Notes under the pieces: generated by a model
Database searches by the model: none
What the model was told of the DNA's origin: nothing
The model's input: only the letters and a program-made list of their open reading frames with translations
Translations under genes and position numbers: made by a program
Assembly: GCA_002390485.1 (NCBI GenBank)
Contig: DGPO01000087.1
Location: 6,695-27,749 of the forward strand
From: Halieaceae bacterium UBA4438
GTDB taxonomy: Bacteria; Pseudomonadota; Gammaproteobacteria; Pseudomonadales; Halieaceae
Reading direction: 5' to 3'
DNA length: 21,055 bases
In this document: positions 1-8,173 of the stretch, one piece after another
Numbering within the stretch: position 1 is the stretch's first letter
How the letters are laid out: the number at the start of each line of letters is the position of its first letter

Positions 1-711
1 GCGGGCTCAACGCTGTTAGAGCAAATTTTGGCCAGTCACTCACGTGTTGAGGCAACGGCCGAGCTGCCTATTATCAGTCAGATTGCCGGAGAGCTGAGTG
101 GCACGCGTAAGCGATCCGAAAAAACCCAGTATCCGCAATGTTTGATTGACCTAAGTCCCGAGGAACGACACGCACTGGGACAACGCTACCTTGATGGTGC
201 TGGGAAGTACCGTACCGACAAGGCGCGCTTCATCGATAAGATGCCCAATAACTGGATGCACATTGGTTTAATTAAAACGATATTGCCGAACGCAACCATC
301 ATTGACGCAAGACGACACCCTATGGCGGCGTGCTTTGCCAACTTTAAGCAGTTATTTGCGAGAGGGCAGGAGTTTACCTACGGTCTTGAAGACCTCGGTC
401 ATTACTATGCTGATTATTTGCGACTCATGGACCACTGGCATGCCGTTTTCTCAGCCGGCGTAATGACGGTGCACTACGAAACCGTTGTTGAGGACTTAGA
501 CTCACAGGTCCGAGCCATACTCGACCATTGCAGCCTGGATTTTGAAGAACAATGCCTTCGCTATTATGAAAAAGACCGTGCAGTCAGAACCGCCAGTTCA
601 GAACAAGTGAGGCAGCCCATTTACCGCGACGCACTTTCAGTGTGGCAGAAATACGAGCACCATCTTGGCCCACTGAAGGCGGTTTTGGACGAGAAAGACG
701 TCGCGTACTAA
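1..711 (+). CDS. Sulfotransferase family protein, C-terminal part (5' end outside window)
   Basis: The frame is open from the first base, so the gene starts upstream of the window. The first codons read AGSTLLEQILASHSRVEA, the end of the 5'-PSB P-loop of PAPS-dependent sulfotransferases (family form SGTTLxEQILxSHP). About 90 residues later comes the 3'-phosphate-binding region: DKMPNNW, then RRHPMAACFANFKQLF, which is the usual RHPxDxCxSxxxQxF block. The family transfers sulfate from PAPS to hydroxyl or amine acceptors. Proteins with this exact P-loop wording often carry N-terminal TPR repeats, which here would lie outside the window. The stop is TAA at 709-711 and 75 bases separate it from the next gene. 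The acceptor substrate cannot be inferred. The family call is secure; the TPR architecture is inference. Confidence 0.86.
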   Translation, partial: AGSTLLEQILASHSRVEATAELPIISQIAGELSGTRKRSEKTQYPQCLIDLSPEERHALGQRYLDGAGKYRTDKARFIDKMPNNWMHIGLIKTILPNATIIDARRHPMAACFANFKQLFARGQEFTYGLEDLGHYYADYLRLMDHWHAVFSAGVMTVHYETVVEDLDSQVRAILDHCSLDFEEQCLRYYEKDRAVRTASSEQVRQPIYRDALSVWQKYEHHLGPLKAVLDEKDVAY

Positions 712-786
712 CGCGTTCCTTCAACATGGAGAAGTGAAAATAGGCTACTCTTTAAGTTCACTATAAAAATAAGACTAGGACGCAGT

Positions 787-2295
787 ATGACGCAGGCTGT
801 AGATCGCGTTAATTTTGTTTTGACAATTTCGGTGATGTTGGCGCTTGCCATTCCTCTGTTGATGTTTCCAGAAGCCAGTGCTTTGGCACTGCAGACCGCC
901 TACGACTGGTTAGCAACCAACTTCGGCTGGCTCTATATTCTAACGGCGATTACTGCCTTTGGTGCTGTCCTGTTCATTGCCTTTGGGCCCTATGCTCGAG
1001 TAAGGCTTGGCGATGAGGCACCCGAATTTAGCACCGCGAGTTGGATCGCGATGTTATTTGCGGCCGGTATCGGCTCGGGAATGATGTACTGGGCGTCCAT
1101 TGAGTGGGCGTTTTATGTCGATACACCCCCCTTTGGCGCAGAGCCGAGATCAGCCGAGGCTTATGTTTGGGCTTCGTCGTTTGGGTTACACCACTGGGGA
1201 TTGGTTGCCTGGTCTTTTTACTGCTTGCCCACATTAGCGATTGCTTATCCGTTCTATGCTCGGGGTGTTTCCAAGCTTAAGTACAGTATTTCAGCATCGC
1301 ACTTCATCAAAGGTGGTGAGTCTTCGATTGGCGCGCGACTAATGGATAGTTTTTTCATGGTGGCCCTCGTTGGCGGCATCGCCAGTTCGCTTGGTTTTTC
1401 AACGCCGATGATCGCAGCCTTAGTGTCACGGTTGACGGGTATTCCAGAAAGCTTTGGAATGGAGCTGGCGGTTGTCGGAGTTTGTGTCCTCATGTTTGGA
1501 ACCAGCGTATGGCTGGGGCTTAAAGCCGGTATTAAGCGGCTCAGTGACTTTAATATGGTTCTGGCGGGCGCGCTGTTGCTGATGATTCTTTTGGCGGGCG
1601 ATACCGTTTTCTTGTTGCGAATGGCCATTAATTCAATCGGACACACGCTGCAAAACACGGTCGCCATGATGTTCTGGACGGACCCTGTGAACAACACCGG
1701 ATTCATCGAGGATTGGACCATTTTTTACTGGGCCTGGTGGCTTGCCTATGGCCCATTTATTGGGATTTTCGTGACCCGAATATCCAAGGGTCGGTCGCTG
1801 CGTGAAGTCGTTCTTGGCATGCTGGGCATGGGCTCGATGGGTGTTTGGCTGTTTTACCTCATCGTAGGCAATCACAGTTTGGGCCTGCAGGTCAGTGGTG
1901 AAGTCGATATTCTGGGCGTCATGGCAGAGTCAGGTGGGAATCAGGCCATTATTGCAGGGCTCGACGCATTGCCCTTTGCCGGTCTCTTCATCGTCGGGTT
2001 CATTTTACTGTGCAGCATATTCACCGCGACGACCTACGATAGCGCGTCTTATGTGTTGGCGGCGAGTGCCACTAAGTCGTTAAAGCCATCGGAAGATCCC
2101 GCACAGTGGCATCGCGTATTTTGGGCTGTCGCGATTACCATTTTACCCATTGCGCTCATGTACGCAGGGGGTCTTAAAGAGGCGCAGACGATCACGCTTG
2201 TCGTGTCACTGCCTCTGGTCTTCACGTTTTGGCTTTCGGGAATTTCGTTGCTTAAATCGTTACAGGAAGATTATGGGGACCAAAGCAAAACCTAA
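787..2295 (+). CDS. BCCT family (betaine/carnitine/choline-type) transporter
   Basis: This 502-residue, strongly hydrophobic protein has the usual BCCT length and should form 12 membrane helices in the inner membrane. The TM3 glycine stretch is present as AGIGSGMMYWASIEW (about 93-107), and the family signature around TM8 reads WTIFYWAWWLAYGPF (about 310-324) followed by a RISKGRSLRE loop. W317, W318 and Y321 fall on the aromatic substrate box. From memory, BetP has Trp at the last position and CaiT has Tyr. The FTATTYDS segment (F412, T415, T416) matches the BetP Na2 site residues F464, T467 and S468, suggesting sodium coupling. The likely cargo is a quaternary amine or similar zwitterion; the exact one is open. 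Start is ATG 787 with an AGGA element just upstream and a TATAAA -10-like hexamer at 762-767. The SDR gene follows within about 30 bases. Confidence 0.94.
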   Translation: MTQAVDRVNFVLTISVMLALAIPLLMFPEASALALQTAYDWLATNFGWLYILTAITAFGAVLFIAFGPYARVRLGDEAPEFSTASWIAMLFAAGIGSGMMYWASIEWAFYVDTPPFGAEPRSAEAYVWASSFGLHHWGLVAWSFYCLPTLAIAYPFYARGVSKLKYSISASHFIKGGESSIGARLMDSFFMVALVGGIASSLGFSTPMIAALVSRLTGIPESFGMELAVVGVCVLMFGTSVWLGLKAGIKRLSDFNMVLAGALLLMILLAGDTVFLLRMAINSIGHTLQNTVAMMFWTDPVNNTGFIEDWTIFYWAWWLAYGPFIGIFVTRISKGRSLREVVLGMLGMGSMGVWLFYLIVGNHSLGLQVSGEVDILGVMAESGGNQAIIAGLDALPFAGLFIVGFILLCSIFTATTYDSASYVLAASATKSLKPSEDPAQWHRVFWAVAITILPIALMYAGGLKEAQTITLVVSLPLVFTFWLSGISLLKSLQEDYGDQSKT

Positions 2296-2325
2296 GTTGC
2301 TTCCCCGACGGTGTGGACTGTCGCT

Positions 2326-3111
2326 GTGAGCGATCAGCAGGTCGCCGTGGTGACGGGGGGAGCCTCCGGTATCGGTGCGGGTATTGCGTCAGCGTTGAGC
2401 GCGGATGGGCTTGATGTTTTTGTGCTGGATAACAACCCACTGCATGTCGAGGCTTACAATACGAGTCATGCACTGGCTCGTGCGCGTTTGTGTGACGTGA
2501 CGAGTCCTCAGTCGGTCTCAGATGAGATCGCAGGAATCATTCAGGTCGCGGGGCGGATTGATGTACTGGTCAACAACGCCGGAGTTTCGGGTCCCACAGC
2601 ACCGGTAGAAGATGTTTCCCCCAAAGATTGGCAGCAAACGCTCGATGTGAGTCTGAGTGGCGCATTTCATTTAACGCGCGTCATCGTGCCGATCATGAAG
2701 GCACAGCGCACGGGGGTAATCATCAACATCTCATCCAATGCAGGCCTCACCGGATGCCCAAATCGATCGCCCTATGTGGCGGCAAAGTGGGCGCTGATAG
2801 GGCTGACTAAAACATGGGCCATGGAGCTCGGTCCGCACAATATCCGGGTTAATGCCCTCTGTCCTGCCAGTGTTGATGGCCCGCGTATTGAAGGTGTTAT
2901 TGAACGCGATGCGACGTCGCGTGGCGTGTCCGCAGAGCAAATACGTCAGGTTTACGAGCAACAGAGCTCGCTTCAATGCTTTACGCAGGTGGAGGATGTG
3001 GCGGCTATGGTGTGCTTCCTTGCCAGTCGTCACGGCGCCAGAATTTCGGGTCAAGCGATTGGGCTTGACGGTCATACTGAAACCCTGGCCAATTGGCTAG
3101 ACAGTCGCTGA
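2326..3111 (+). CDS. Short-chain dehydrogenase/reductase (SDR) family oxidoreductase
   Basis: A classical cytoplasmic SDR, about 261 residues, that uses NAD(P)H to interconvert an alcohol and a ketone. Numbering from GTG 2326, the cofactor motif TGGASGIG is at residues 10-17, NNAG at 83-86, and the catalytic set is S137, Y150 and K154 (YVAAK). The 13-residue Ser-Tyr spacing is the same as in FabG. The C-terminal GQAIGLDGH resembles the usual SDR ending GxxxxVDGG. An in-frame GTG at 2311 is also possible. I chose 2326 because it places the first beta strand at residue 6, as is normal for the family, although neither start has a clear ribosome binding site. The gene lies between the BCCT carrier and a carboxylesterase with very short gaps, so an operon is likely. 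It could oxidise an alcohol released by the esterase or imported by the carrier; that is inference. Confidence 0.9.
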   Translation: MSDQQVAVVTGGASGIGAGIASALSADGLDVFVLDNNPLHVEAYNTSHALARARLCDVTSPQSVSDEIAGIIQVAGRIDVLVNNAGVSGPTAPVEDVSPKDWQQTLDVSLSGAFHLTRVIVPIMKAQRTGVIINISSNAGLTGCPNRSPYVAAKWALIGLTKTWAMELGPHNIRVNALCPASVDGPRIEGVIERDATSRGVSAEQIRQVYEQQSSLQCFTQVEDVAAMVCFLASRHGARISGQAIGLDGHTETLANWLDSR

Positions 3112-3121
3112 GACGAATTCT

Positions 3122-4687
3122 ATGACGCATTTTATTGGAGACACGCTGAGGCGCACATTGCGGTGGATGGGAGGCGTCATCGTATCAAGTGCGTTGGTGA
3201 GTCTTATGGCCTGCAGTTCGGAGGAAGAGGGCCCTGTCGTGCAGCTTGGACCCAGTTCAATCGTTGGACTGTCGTCGGCGGCGGGTGTTGAGGCGTTTCT
3301 TGGGTTGCCATTCGCTGAGCCGCCGCTTGATGATTTGCGCTGGGAGCCGCCGATTCCGTGGGTGCCTTCGGAGCAGGTTGTCGACGCAACCCAATTCGCA
3401 CCTGCGTGTATGCAGTCGGGAAGCGGTCTCGCGTGGTATCACGGGATGATGCAGCGGGTTGGTGTCGATCCGAGTCTAATGAGTGGCCCTGAGTATTCTG
3501 AGGACTGTCTCTATTTGAACGTTTGGACGGATCTTGATAATCCTGAGCCCAAACCGGTGTTGGTCTTCATTCATGGTGGGTCTAACACCGGGGGCTGGAG
3601 TTACGAACCCAACTACCGTGGTGGGCCGCTTGCACAGCGAGGCGCGGTGGTGGTCACGGTGGGTTACCGTCTCGGTGTTTTTGGTTGGCTGAGTCACCCA
3701 GACATGTCGGTTCAGAACGCAGGCTTGCACGACCTTATCGCCGCGCTGAATTGGATTCACACCCACATCGGTGCTTTCGGCGGTGATCCGACTCGAATTA
3801 CGGTGTCCGGGGAGTCTGCGGGCGCCGATAATGCGCTTCACCTGGCACTGGCGCCGGCTTTAAAAGGACGTGTGAGTGGTGTTATTCACCAGAGCGCCGG
3901 CTGGTCGGCAACAAGTTCATTGTCAAGAGAGGCCGGGTTTGAGCTTGGACGAGCGCTGGTTGAAGAGCACGCGGGTGTCGACGGTCGCTTTGAGGACTTA
4001 AAAGCTGTGCCGGCCGAGGCGCTAATAGCCTCTCAACTGAGTCTCTTCAAGAATCATTATTTCAGTCCGGTGAGGGACTCTGAAACATTGCCCATACCCT
4101 TGGAAACAGTGGTTGAGCAGGGGCGTATGCCACCGTTAAACCTCTTGATTGGCTCCAACGGCAACGAGTCGCTCATGTACATTCCTGACGGTGCAGTGAT
4201 TGAGGATTACCTCCAACTCGCGTTCCCTGAAGCGACGTGGGATGAGGTTCGCGACGCGGTGGGTAGGCAATATTCTGAGCTTGAGCAGATGGATCGTCTT
4301 CGGTCTGCGCTTCAATACACCTGTCCTTCACTGATCCTCGCATCAGCAGTCAATGAAGCGGGTGGCGACGCTTGGGTCTATCGCTTTAATCGCGTTCGCG
4401 AGGGCTTTGACGCCATAGGTGCTTACCATGGGGCAGAGCTTCCCTACGTGTTTGACACGCACGACGCCTGGATACCGACCAATGAGATTGACCGAACACT
4501 GACCGGGCAGCTCGTCGCGCACTGGATGTCCTTTCTGGCCACGGGCTCACCGAACAAGCAAGGATCTGATGCGTGGCCGCGGTGGGGTGTTGCCCAAGAG
4601 GGGCTGCTGGTAACGGACAGACTTTCTGGCGCACGTCATTCCGAGGCAGCACTTTGTGCGCGTCTCGTATCGCTACGACAGCGTTAG
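3122..4687 (+). CDS. Type-B carboxylesterase, predicted lipoprotein
   Basis: A 521-residue alpha/beta-hydrolase of the carboxylesterase type B (cholinesterase-like) family, which hydrolyses carboxylic esters. The N-terminus has an RRTLRW basic region, a hydrophobic stretch and a lipobox LMAC with Cys31. Serine follows at +2, so lipid anchoring and sorting to the outer membrane are expected. The catalytic triad is visible: S232 in GESAGA, E349 in NGNES and H436 in AYHGAEL. Spacings of 117 and 87 residues match bacterial relatives. The oxyanion region HGGSNTGG (about 151-158) and the family block SEDCLYLNVW are also present. It follows the SDR gene by 10 bases, and its stop lies only 5 bases from the convergent sulfite dehydrogenase gene, with no hairpin between. 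A second carboxylesterase of the same kind lies at 9268. The native ester is unknown. Confidence 0.92.
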   Translation: MTHFIGDTLRRTLRWMGGVIVSSALVSLMACSSEEEGPVVQLGPSSIVGLSSAAGVEAFLGLPFAEPPLDDLRWEPPIPWVPSEQVVDATQFAPACMQSGSGLAWYHGMMQRVGVDPSLMSGPEYSEDCLYLNVWTDLDNPEPKPVLVFIHGGSNTGGWSYEPNYRGGPLAQRGAVVVTVGYRLGVFGWLSHPDMSVQNAGLHDLIAALNWIHTHIGAFGGDPTRITVSGESAGADNALHLALAPALKGRVSGVIHQSAGWSATSSLSREAGFELGRALVEEHAGVDGRFEDLKAVPAEALIASQLSLFKNHYFSPVRDSETLPIPLETVVEQGRMPPLNLLIGSNGNESLMYIPDGAVIEDYLQLAFPEATWDEVRDAVGRQYSELEQMDRLRSALQYTCPSLILASAVNEAGGDAWVYRFNRVREGFDAIGAYHGAELPYVFDTHDAWIPTNEIDRTLTGQLVAHWMSFLATGSPNKQGSDAWPRWGVAQEGLLVTDRLSGARHSEAALCARLVSLRQR

Positions 4688-4692
4688 TCGCC

Positions 4693-6213
4693 TTACTGTG
4701 TGCGGGTGATGAAGCGAATCAATGCGTTTATTTCGGCATTGCTCAGTTGGTTGGCGTAGGACGGCATAGCGCCGACACCTTGCTCGAGTGCGGCCCGAAT
4801 TCGCTGCGCATTTGGCCGTAACACGTCTAAATTGGGACCAATCACCCCTTGTGCGTCAGCGGCCTCGAGCGTGTGGCAGGTCGCGCAAGCGGGCTGGGTC
4901 GAGCGTGTGAATAAGCGCATGCCCAGCGGAGATTTTTGACTCATGGCTGGTGCAGCAGTTTGCGACGTAACCGGTGCAGACGGCTCGAGCCTATCGGACT
5001 CAACGGCTTGAGGCTGGGTGCTTATCTGCACGCTGAGGCCATGGTCGCGCCAGCCATTATGGCCATAGCCGCGCTGATTCGCTGAAAAGTGCTCGGGTTG
5101 GGTATCACCCGCAGTATCAGTGGCTCTACTGACCAATGTGTATTGACCGGGTGTTAAGTCGACGCTGATCTGGAACGTGCGCCACGCATTGGGCCCGAGG
5201 TCAGGACCGTAGAGTGTTGCGCTTTGCCATCGCTTGCCGCCGTCGATGGATACATCAACATGCTGGACGCCGCGCTCACCCGAAAACGCGACACCGAAGA
5301 CCTGCTGTCTACCGGGGTACAAACGATCACCGTTCCCTCCTGGTCCATTGATCCAGGATTTGACAGGCATACGGTACATCGACGGATGACTCGCATTGCC
5401 CGCTTGTCCAACGGGTCGCAAACGATACCCCGATTGCTGAATGGCGTGAACTGACTCGTCAGTCGCTGCCGCAAGGGTCTTCACCCACTTCACATTATTG
5501 ACCCCAAAGTAGCCTGGCACGAGTAAGCGCACCGGGCCGCCGTGGATCAGGGGCAGGGGTTCCCCGTTCATTTCCCAGACAAGTAATGCGTCTTGCACGC
5601 CTTTTTCAAGGGGTACTGATCGCTCTACACCCACGGAGGCAACGTCGATACCGGCCGGCAAGGACTCGGCACCTGTGGCGGTGAGAAAACGTGCCTGCGG
5701 CTTAGCGCCCGCGAAGTGTGAAAGCACCTCTGAAACTTTGACGCCCGTCCACAACGCGCAGCCGGCAGCACCAACGCCCCAAGGTGACCCGGCGGGGTTG
5801 TGGTTGAAGAAGGCGCGTCCATTGCCTGAACACTGCAGCACACTGGCGACCGTCGTTGTCTCAAGCGTTTTAAGGTCAGCAAGTGTGATTTGACCCGATG
5901 TTTCGCAGCCCTTGACCTGAATACTCCAACGGTCTCGGTCCGCCACAATCTCGCTTTCAGGCATCGGTAGATTATTGCGCACGAAGAACTGCGCGATGGC
6001 CGTTATGGGTCCTTGTCCAAAGGCATCCCGCGATGTTTCGAGGGCGAGCGGCTGGGGGTTATGCGTAATAAAGTCGTGTTGTTGCTTGCCCGCAGGCAGC
6101 AGCGTTTTCAGTGCCGCCAGAGCAGAGGTGGGTAATGTTGAGGCAAAGAGAGCCAGTGCTTTCAATGCCGTTCGGCGTGAAGGATTTCTCCAAACCGTCG
6201 ATTGGGGTTTCAC
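4693..6213 (-). CDS. Sulfite-oxidase-family molybdoenzyme with fused C-terminal cytochrome c, Tat-exported
   Basis: Numbered from GTG 6213 the protein has 506 residues. A Tat motif SRRTALK with Arg13-Arg14 and a hydrophobic stretch ending TSALA predict folded export to the periplasm. The sulfite oxidase domain shows the Arg loop FFVRNNLPMP, the molybdenum-ligand Cys128 in VLQCSGNGR, HGGPVRLLVPGYFG, and a C-terminal dimerisation-type domain up to about 390. A Pro/Ala/Ser linker leads to a c-type heme domain with CATCH at 443-447 and a probable axial Met483 in GAMPSY. The expected reaction is oxidation of sulfite or a related substrate with electrons passed to the built-in heme. SorA/SorB systems use two polypeptides and SoxC has no heme. 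A TTG at 6249 would extend the protein but overlaps the LysE gene and has no ribosome binding site. The gene is 17 bases downstream of the LysE gene on the same strand. Confidence 0.88.
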   Translation of the reverse strand: MKPQSTVWRNPSRRTALKALALFASTLPTSALAALKTLLPAGKQQHDFITHNPQPLALETSRDAFGQGPITAIAQFFVRNNLPMPESEIVADRDRWSIQVKGCETSGQITLADLKTLETTTVASVLQCSGNGRAFFNHNPAGSPWGVGAAGCALWTGVKVSEVLSHFAGAKPQARFLTATGAESLPAGIDVASVGVERSVPLEKGVQDALLVWEMNGEPLPLIHGGPVRLLVPGYFGVNNVKWVKTLAAATDESVHAIQQSGYRLRPVGQAGNASHPSMYRMPVKSWINGPGGNGDRLYPGRQQVFGVAFSGERGVQHVDVSIDGGKRWQSATLYGPDLGPNAWRTFQISVDLTPGQYTLVSRATDTAGDTQPEHFSANQRGYGHNGWRDHGLSVQISTQPQAVESDRLEPSAPVTSQTAAPAMSQKSPLGMRLFTRSTQPACATCHTLEAADAQGVIGPNLDVLRPNAQRIRAALEQGVGAMPSYANQLSNAEINALIRFITRTQ

Positions 6214-6230
6214 TCTGACTGCGCGCTCCG

Positions 6231-6815
6231 CTATTGCATCATGGCCCAAACGATGACGGCCAGCGTCAATAAAATCAATGCTCGATGCATGACCAGACTA
6301 TGCTCAAACGCGCGACTGAGCAGTGATCCGAGCAAACACCAGACGATTGCAAAAAAGACCTGAGCCACTAGAAAACTGAGTGGGACCACAAGGAGTCGCT
6401 CTACTGCACTTGAAAAGGCATCGCCAAACTGGGTGAGTGCGAGCGTCGCCATCATCCAAGTTTTAGGACTGAGCGGGTGAACCACGCTGCCAGACCAAAA
6501 CGTGAAGGCTGTACTTTTGGTGGTGGCGGATGCTGGCGTCCAGTTCCGAAGCGCGAGATACGTCATGTAAGCCCCTGAGCAATAGACAAAGACCTTTGCA
6601 ATGCTGGGATAGGATTCGATGATACCCATGAGCCCGAGCGCAAGGGCGACATTGAGTACCAACTTTCCCAGTGTCAAACCGGCAATGAACGGCAACGTTT
6701 TTACCAGGCCATGTTGTGCACCTGCAGTCATGAGCAACATATTGGCAGGCCCAGGTGTAGAGACCATGACGACGATAAAGGTCCACAGTGCAAGGTAGTG
6801 AGATAAAAAGTCCAT
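6231..6815 (-). CDS. LysE/RhtB family amino-acid-type exporter
   Basis: This 194-residue integral membrane protein has the length and about six hydrophobic segments typical of the LysE/RhtB (LysE superfamily) exporters. The N-terminal family signature STPGPANMLLMTAGAQHG lies at about residues 19-36. The later HPLSPKTWMMATLALTQF segment corresponds to the conserved NPKxxxFF-like region. Family members export amino acids or derivatives such as homoserine lactone; the substrate here cannot be deduced. ATG at 6815 is a good start, although the ribosome binding site is weak. It is the first gene of a two-gene - strand unit with the sulfite dehydrogenase-like gene, and is divergent from the acyl-CoA dehydrogenase gene at 6955. 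A link to sulfur-containing amino acid metabolism is suggested only by this adjacency. Confidence 0.88.
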   Translation of the reverse strand: MDFLSHYLALWTFIVVMVSTPGPANMLLMTAGAQHGLVKTLPFIAGLTLGKLVLNVALALGLMGIIESYPSIAKVFVYCSGAYMTYLALRNWTPASATTKSTAFTFWSGSVVHPLSPKTWMMATLALTQFGDAFSSAVERLLVVPLSFLVAQVFFAIVWCLLGSLLSRAFEHSLVMHRALILLTLAVIVWAMMQ

Positions 6816-6917
6816 GACCGTCCAAGGGCAGTAGGCGTTGTTGCCGAAGCATACGTCAGTTTTCCCGCTGCAGTTCGTCGGTAGGCCGAATTACTGAATC
6901 TCGCTTGAAACTGGCGG

Positions 6918-6923
6918 TATACT
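6918..6923 (+). promoter_or_regulatory. Candidate -10 element ahead of the acyl-CoA dehydrogenase operon
   Basis: TATACT matches the sigma70 -10 consensus at 5 of 6 positions and lies 31 bases upstream of ATG 6955, inside the 139-base divergent gap with the LysE gene. The best -35 (CTGAAT, 6894-6899, 18-base spacer) is poor, so this is a weak prediction. An activator or alternative sigma factor may be needed. Confidence 0.3.
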
Positions 6924-6954
6924 ACTGTCTTAAAAAAGCAATTGAGGCTATGTC

Positions 6955-8157
6955 ATGGACCTGTCTTACGGTCACGAGTACGACACGTTCCGAGAGGAAG
7001 TGAAGTCGTTTATCCAAGCACATCAGCACAAGCAGCCGGGGCCGGGCGACGGTCTCAAAAGTCCAGCACTGCGGGAGTGGCAACGGCTCCTGATTGAAAA
7101 CGGCTACCACAGTCGAACGATTTCCAGCGAGTACGGTGGTTTTGGCGCAGAGCCTGACATTATTAAGTCTCGTATTATTGCCGAGGAATTTGGCGCCGCA
7201 CGGATGCACCGTGGCTTTAATGGGCAAGGCGTGACGATGCTGACCCCGGTGCTGCTCGAAATGGGCAGTGAGACGCAAAAGCAGACCTTTGTCGGTCCAA
7301 CGATTAACGCAGAAATCATTTGGTGCCAGGGCTACTCCGAGCCGGGCGCCGGCAGTGACTTGGCAAGCCTCACCACTAAGGCCGAGCTCGATGGTGACGA
7401 GTGGGTTATTAACGGGCAGAAGATTTGGACCAGCACGGCACATCACGCTGATTGGATATTTTGTTTGGTGCGAACCGAGCCCGATGCACCCAAGCATTTG
7501 GGCATTTCGTTTTTACTCTTTCGAATGGATACCCCTGGGATCGAGATAAGGCCCCTCGTCGATATGACAGGTGACGCTAATTTCAATGAGGTGTTCTTCA
7601 CCGACGTTCGCGTACCAAAAGACCAGATTGTTGGCGAGCGGGGTCAAGGTTGGCAGGTTGCGAACGCTATTTTAGGTCATGAGCGTGGTTCACTGGCGAC
7701 ACCCGACGCTGCCCTTAATAGGCTAAATGGCGTCAAGCGTTTGATGCGTGAGGAAAGTATCAACGGTACGCCGATCATGGATAACCCCATTTTTCGCGAT
7801 CGATTGATGAAGCTGGAGGGACGCGCGCTCGCCATGCAGTACAACGACATGCGGCTACTGTCTGCCAAGATCAACAAGAATCAAGACGTGCGGTTGGCTG
7901 CAATGATCGTGAAACTGGCAGGGACCGAATTGCGCCACGAAATTGAGTGCTTAGGCATTGACGTGATGGGTGAGATTGGCCTGGGTTACGGCGACAATCC
8001 CCATGTCCGAGGTCATGGAGCATGGCAATACCAATACATGTTTTATCTGGGTTTGATCATTGGTGGCGGCACCTCGCAAATACAGAAAAATATCATCAGT
8101 GAGCGCGGACTTGGCATGCCCAAAGAACCGAAAATTCCTGCAGCGAGCGCCAAATAA
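6955..8157 (+). CDS. Acyl-CoA dehydrogenase, large-type subunit
   Basis: A 400-residue flavoprotein of the acyl-CoA dehydrogenase family, which oxidises an acyl-CoA at the alpha-beta bond and reduces FAD. The FAD-binding signature WCQGYSEPGAGSD runs from residue 123 to 135, and KIWTSTAH follows at about 158. The usual C-terminal catalytic position (YEGT in MCAD) is GGGT here (370-373), so Glu is absent there. Glu243 in GHERG instead occupies the helix position used as base by isovaleryl- and long-chain acyl-CoA dehydrogenases. That suggests an active enzyme of this second type. The next gene, 16 bases on, encodes a shorter acyl-CoA dehydrogenase, so a heteromeric alpha2beta2-type enzyme such as those for steroid side chains or other bulky acyl-CoAs is likely. 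GAGG lies just before ATG 6955. Confidence 0.93.
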   Translation: MDLSYGHEYDTFREEVKSFIQAHQHKQPGPGDGLKSPALREWQRLLIENGYHSRTISSEYGGFGAEPDIIKSRIIAEEFGAARMHRGFNGQGVTMLTPVLLEMGSETQKQTFVGPTINAEIIWCQGYSEPGAGSDLASLTTKAELDGDEWVINGQKIWTSTAHHADWIFCLVRTEPDAPKHLGISFLLFRMDTPGIEIRPLVDMTGDANFNEVFFTDVRVPKDQIVGERGQGWQVANAILGHERGSLATPDAALNRLNGVKRLMREESINGTPIMDNPIFRDRLMKLEGRALAMQYNDMRLLSAKINKNQDVRLAAMIVKLAGTELRHEIECLGIDVMGEIGLGYGDNPHVRGHGAWQYQYMFYLGLIIGGGTSQIQKNIISERGLGMPKEPKIPAASAK

Positions 8158-8173
8158 GAGAGGGGGTTGAAAA

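Noticed and set aside
6214-6249. TTG 6249 as start of the sulfite dehydrogenase gene
   Set aside because: It overlaps the LysE gene, has no ribosome binding site, and only adds residues before the Tat motif. GTG 6213 gives a normal Tat signal.
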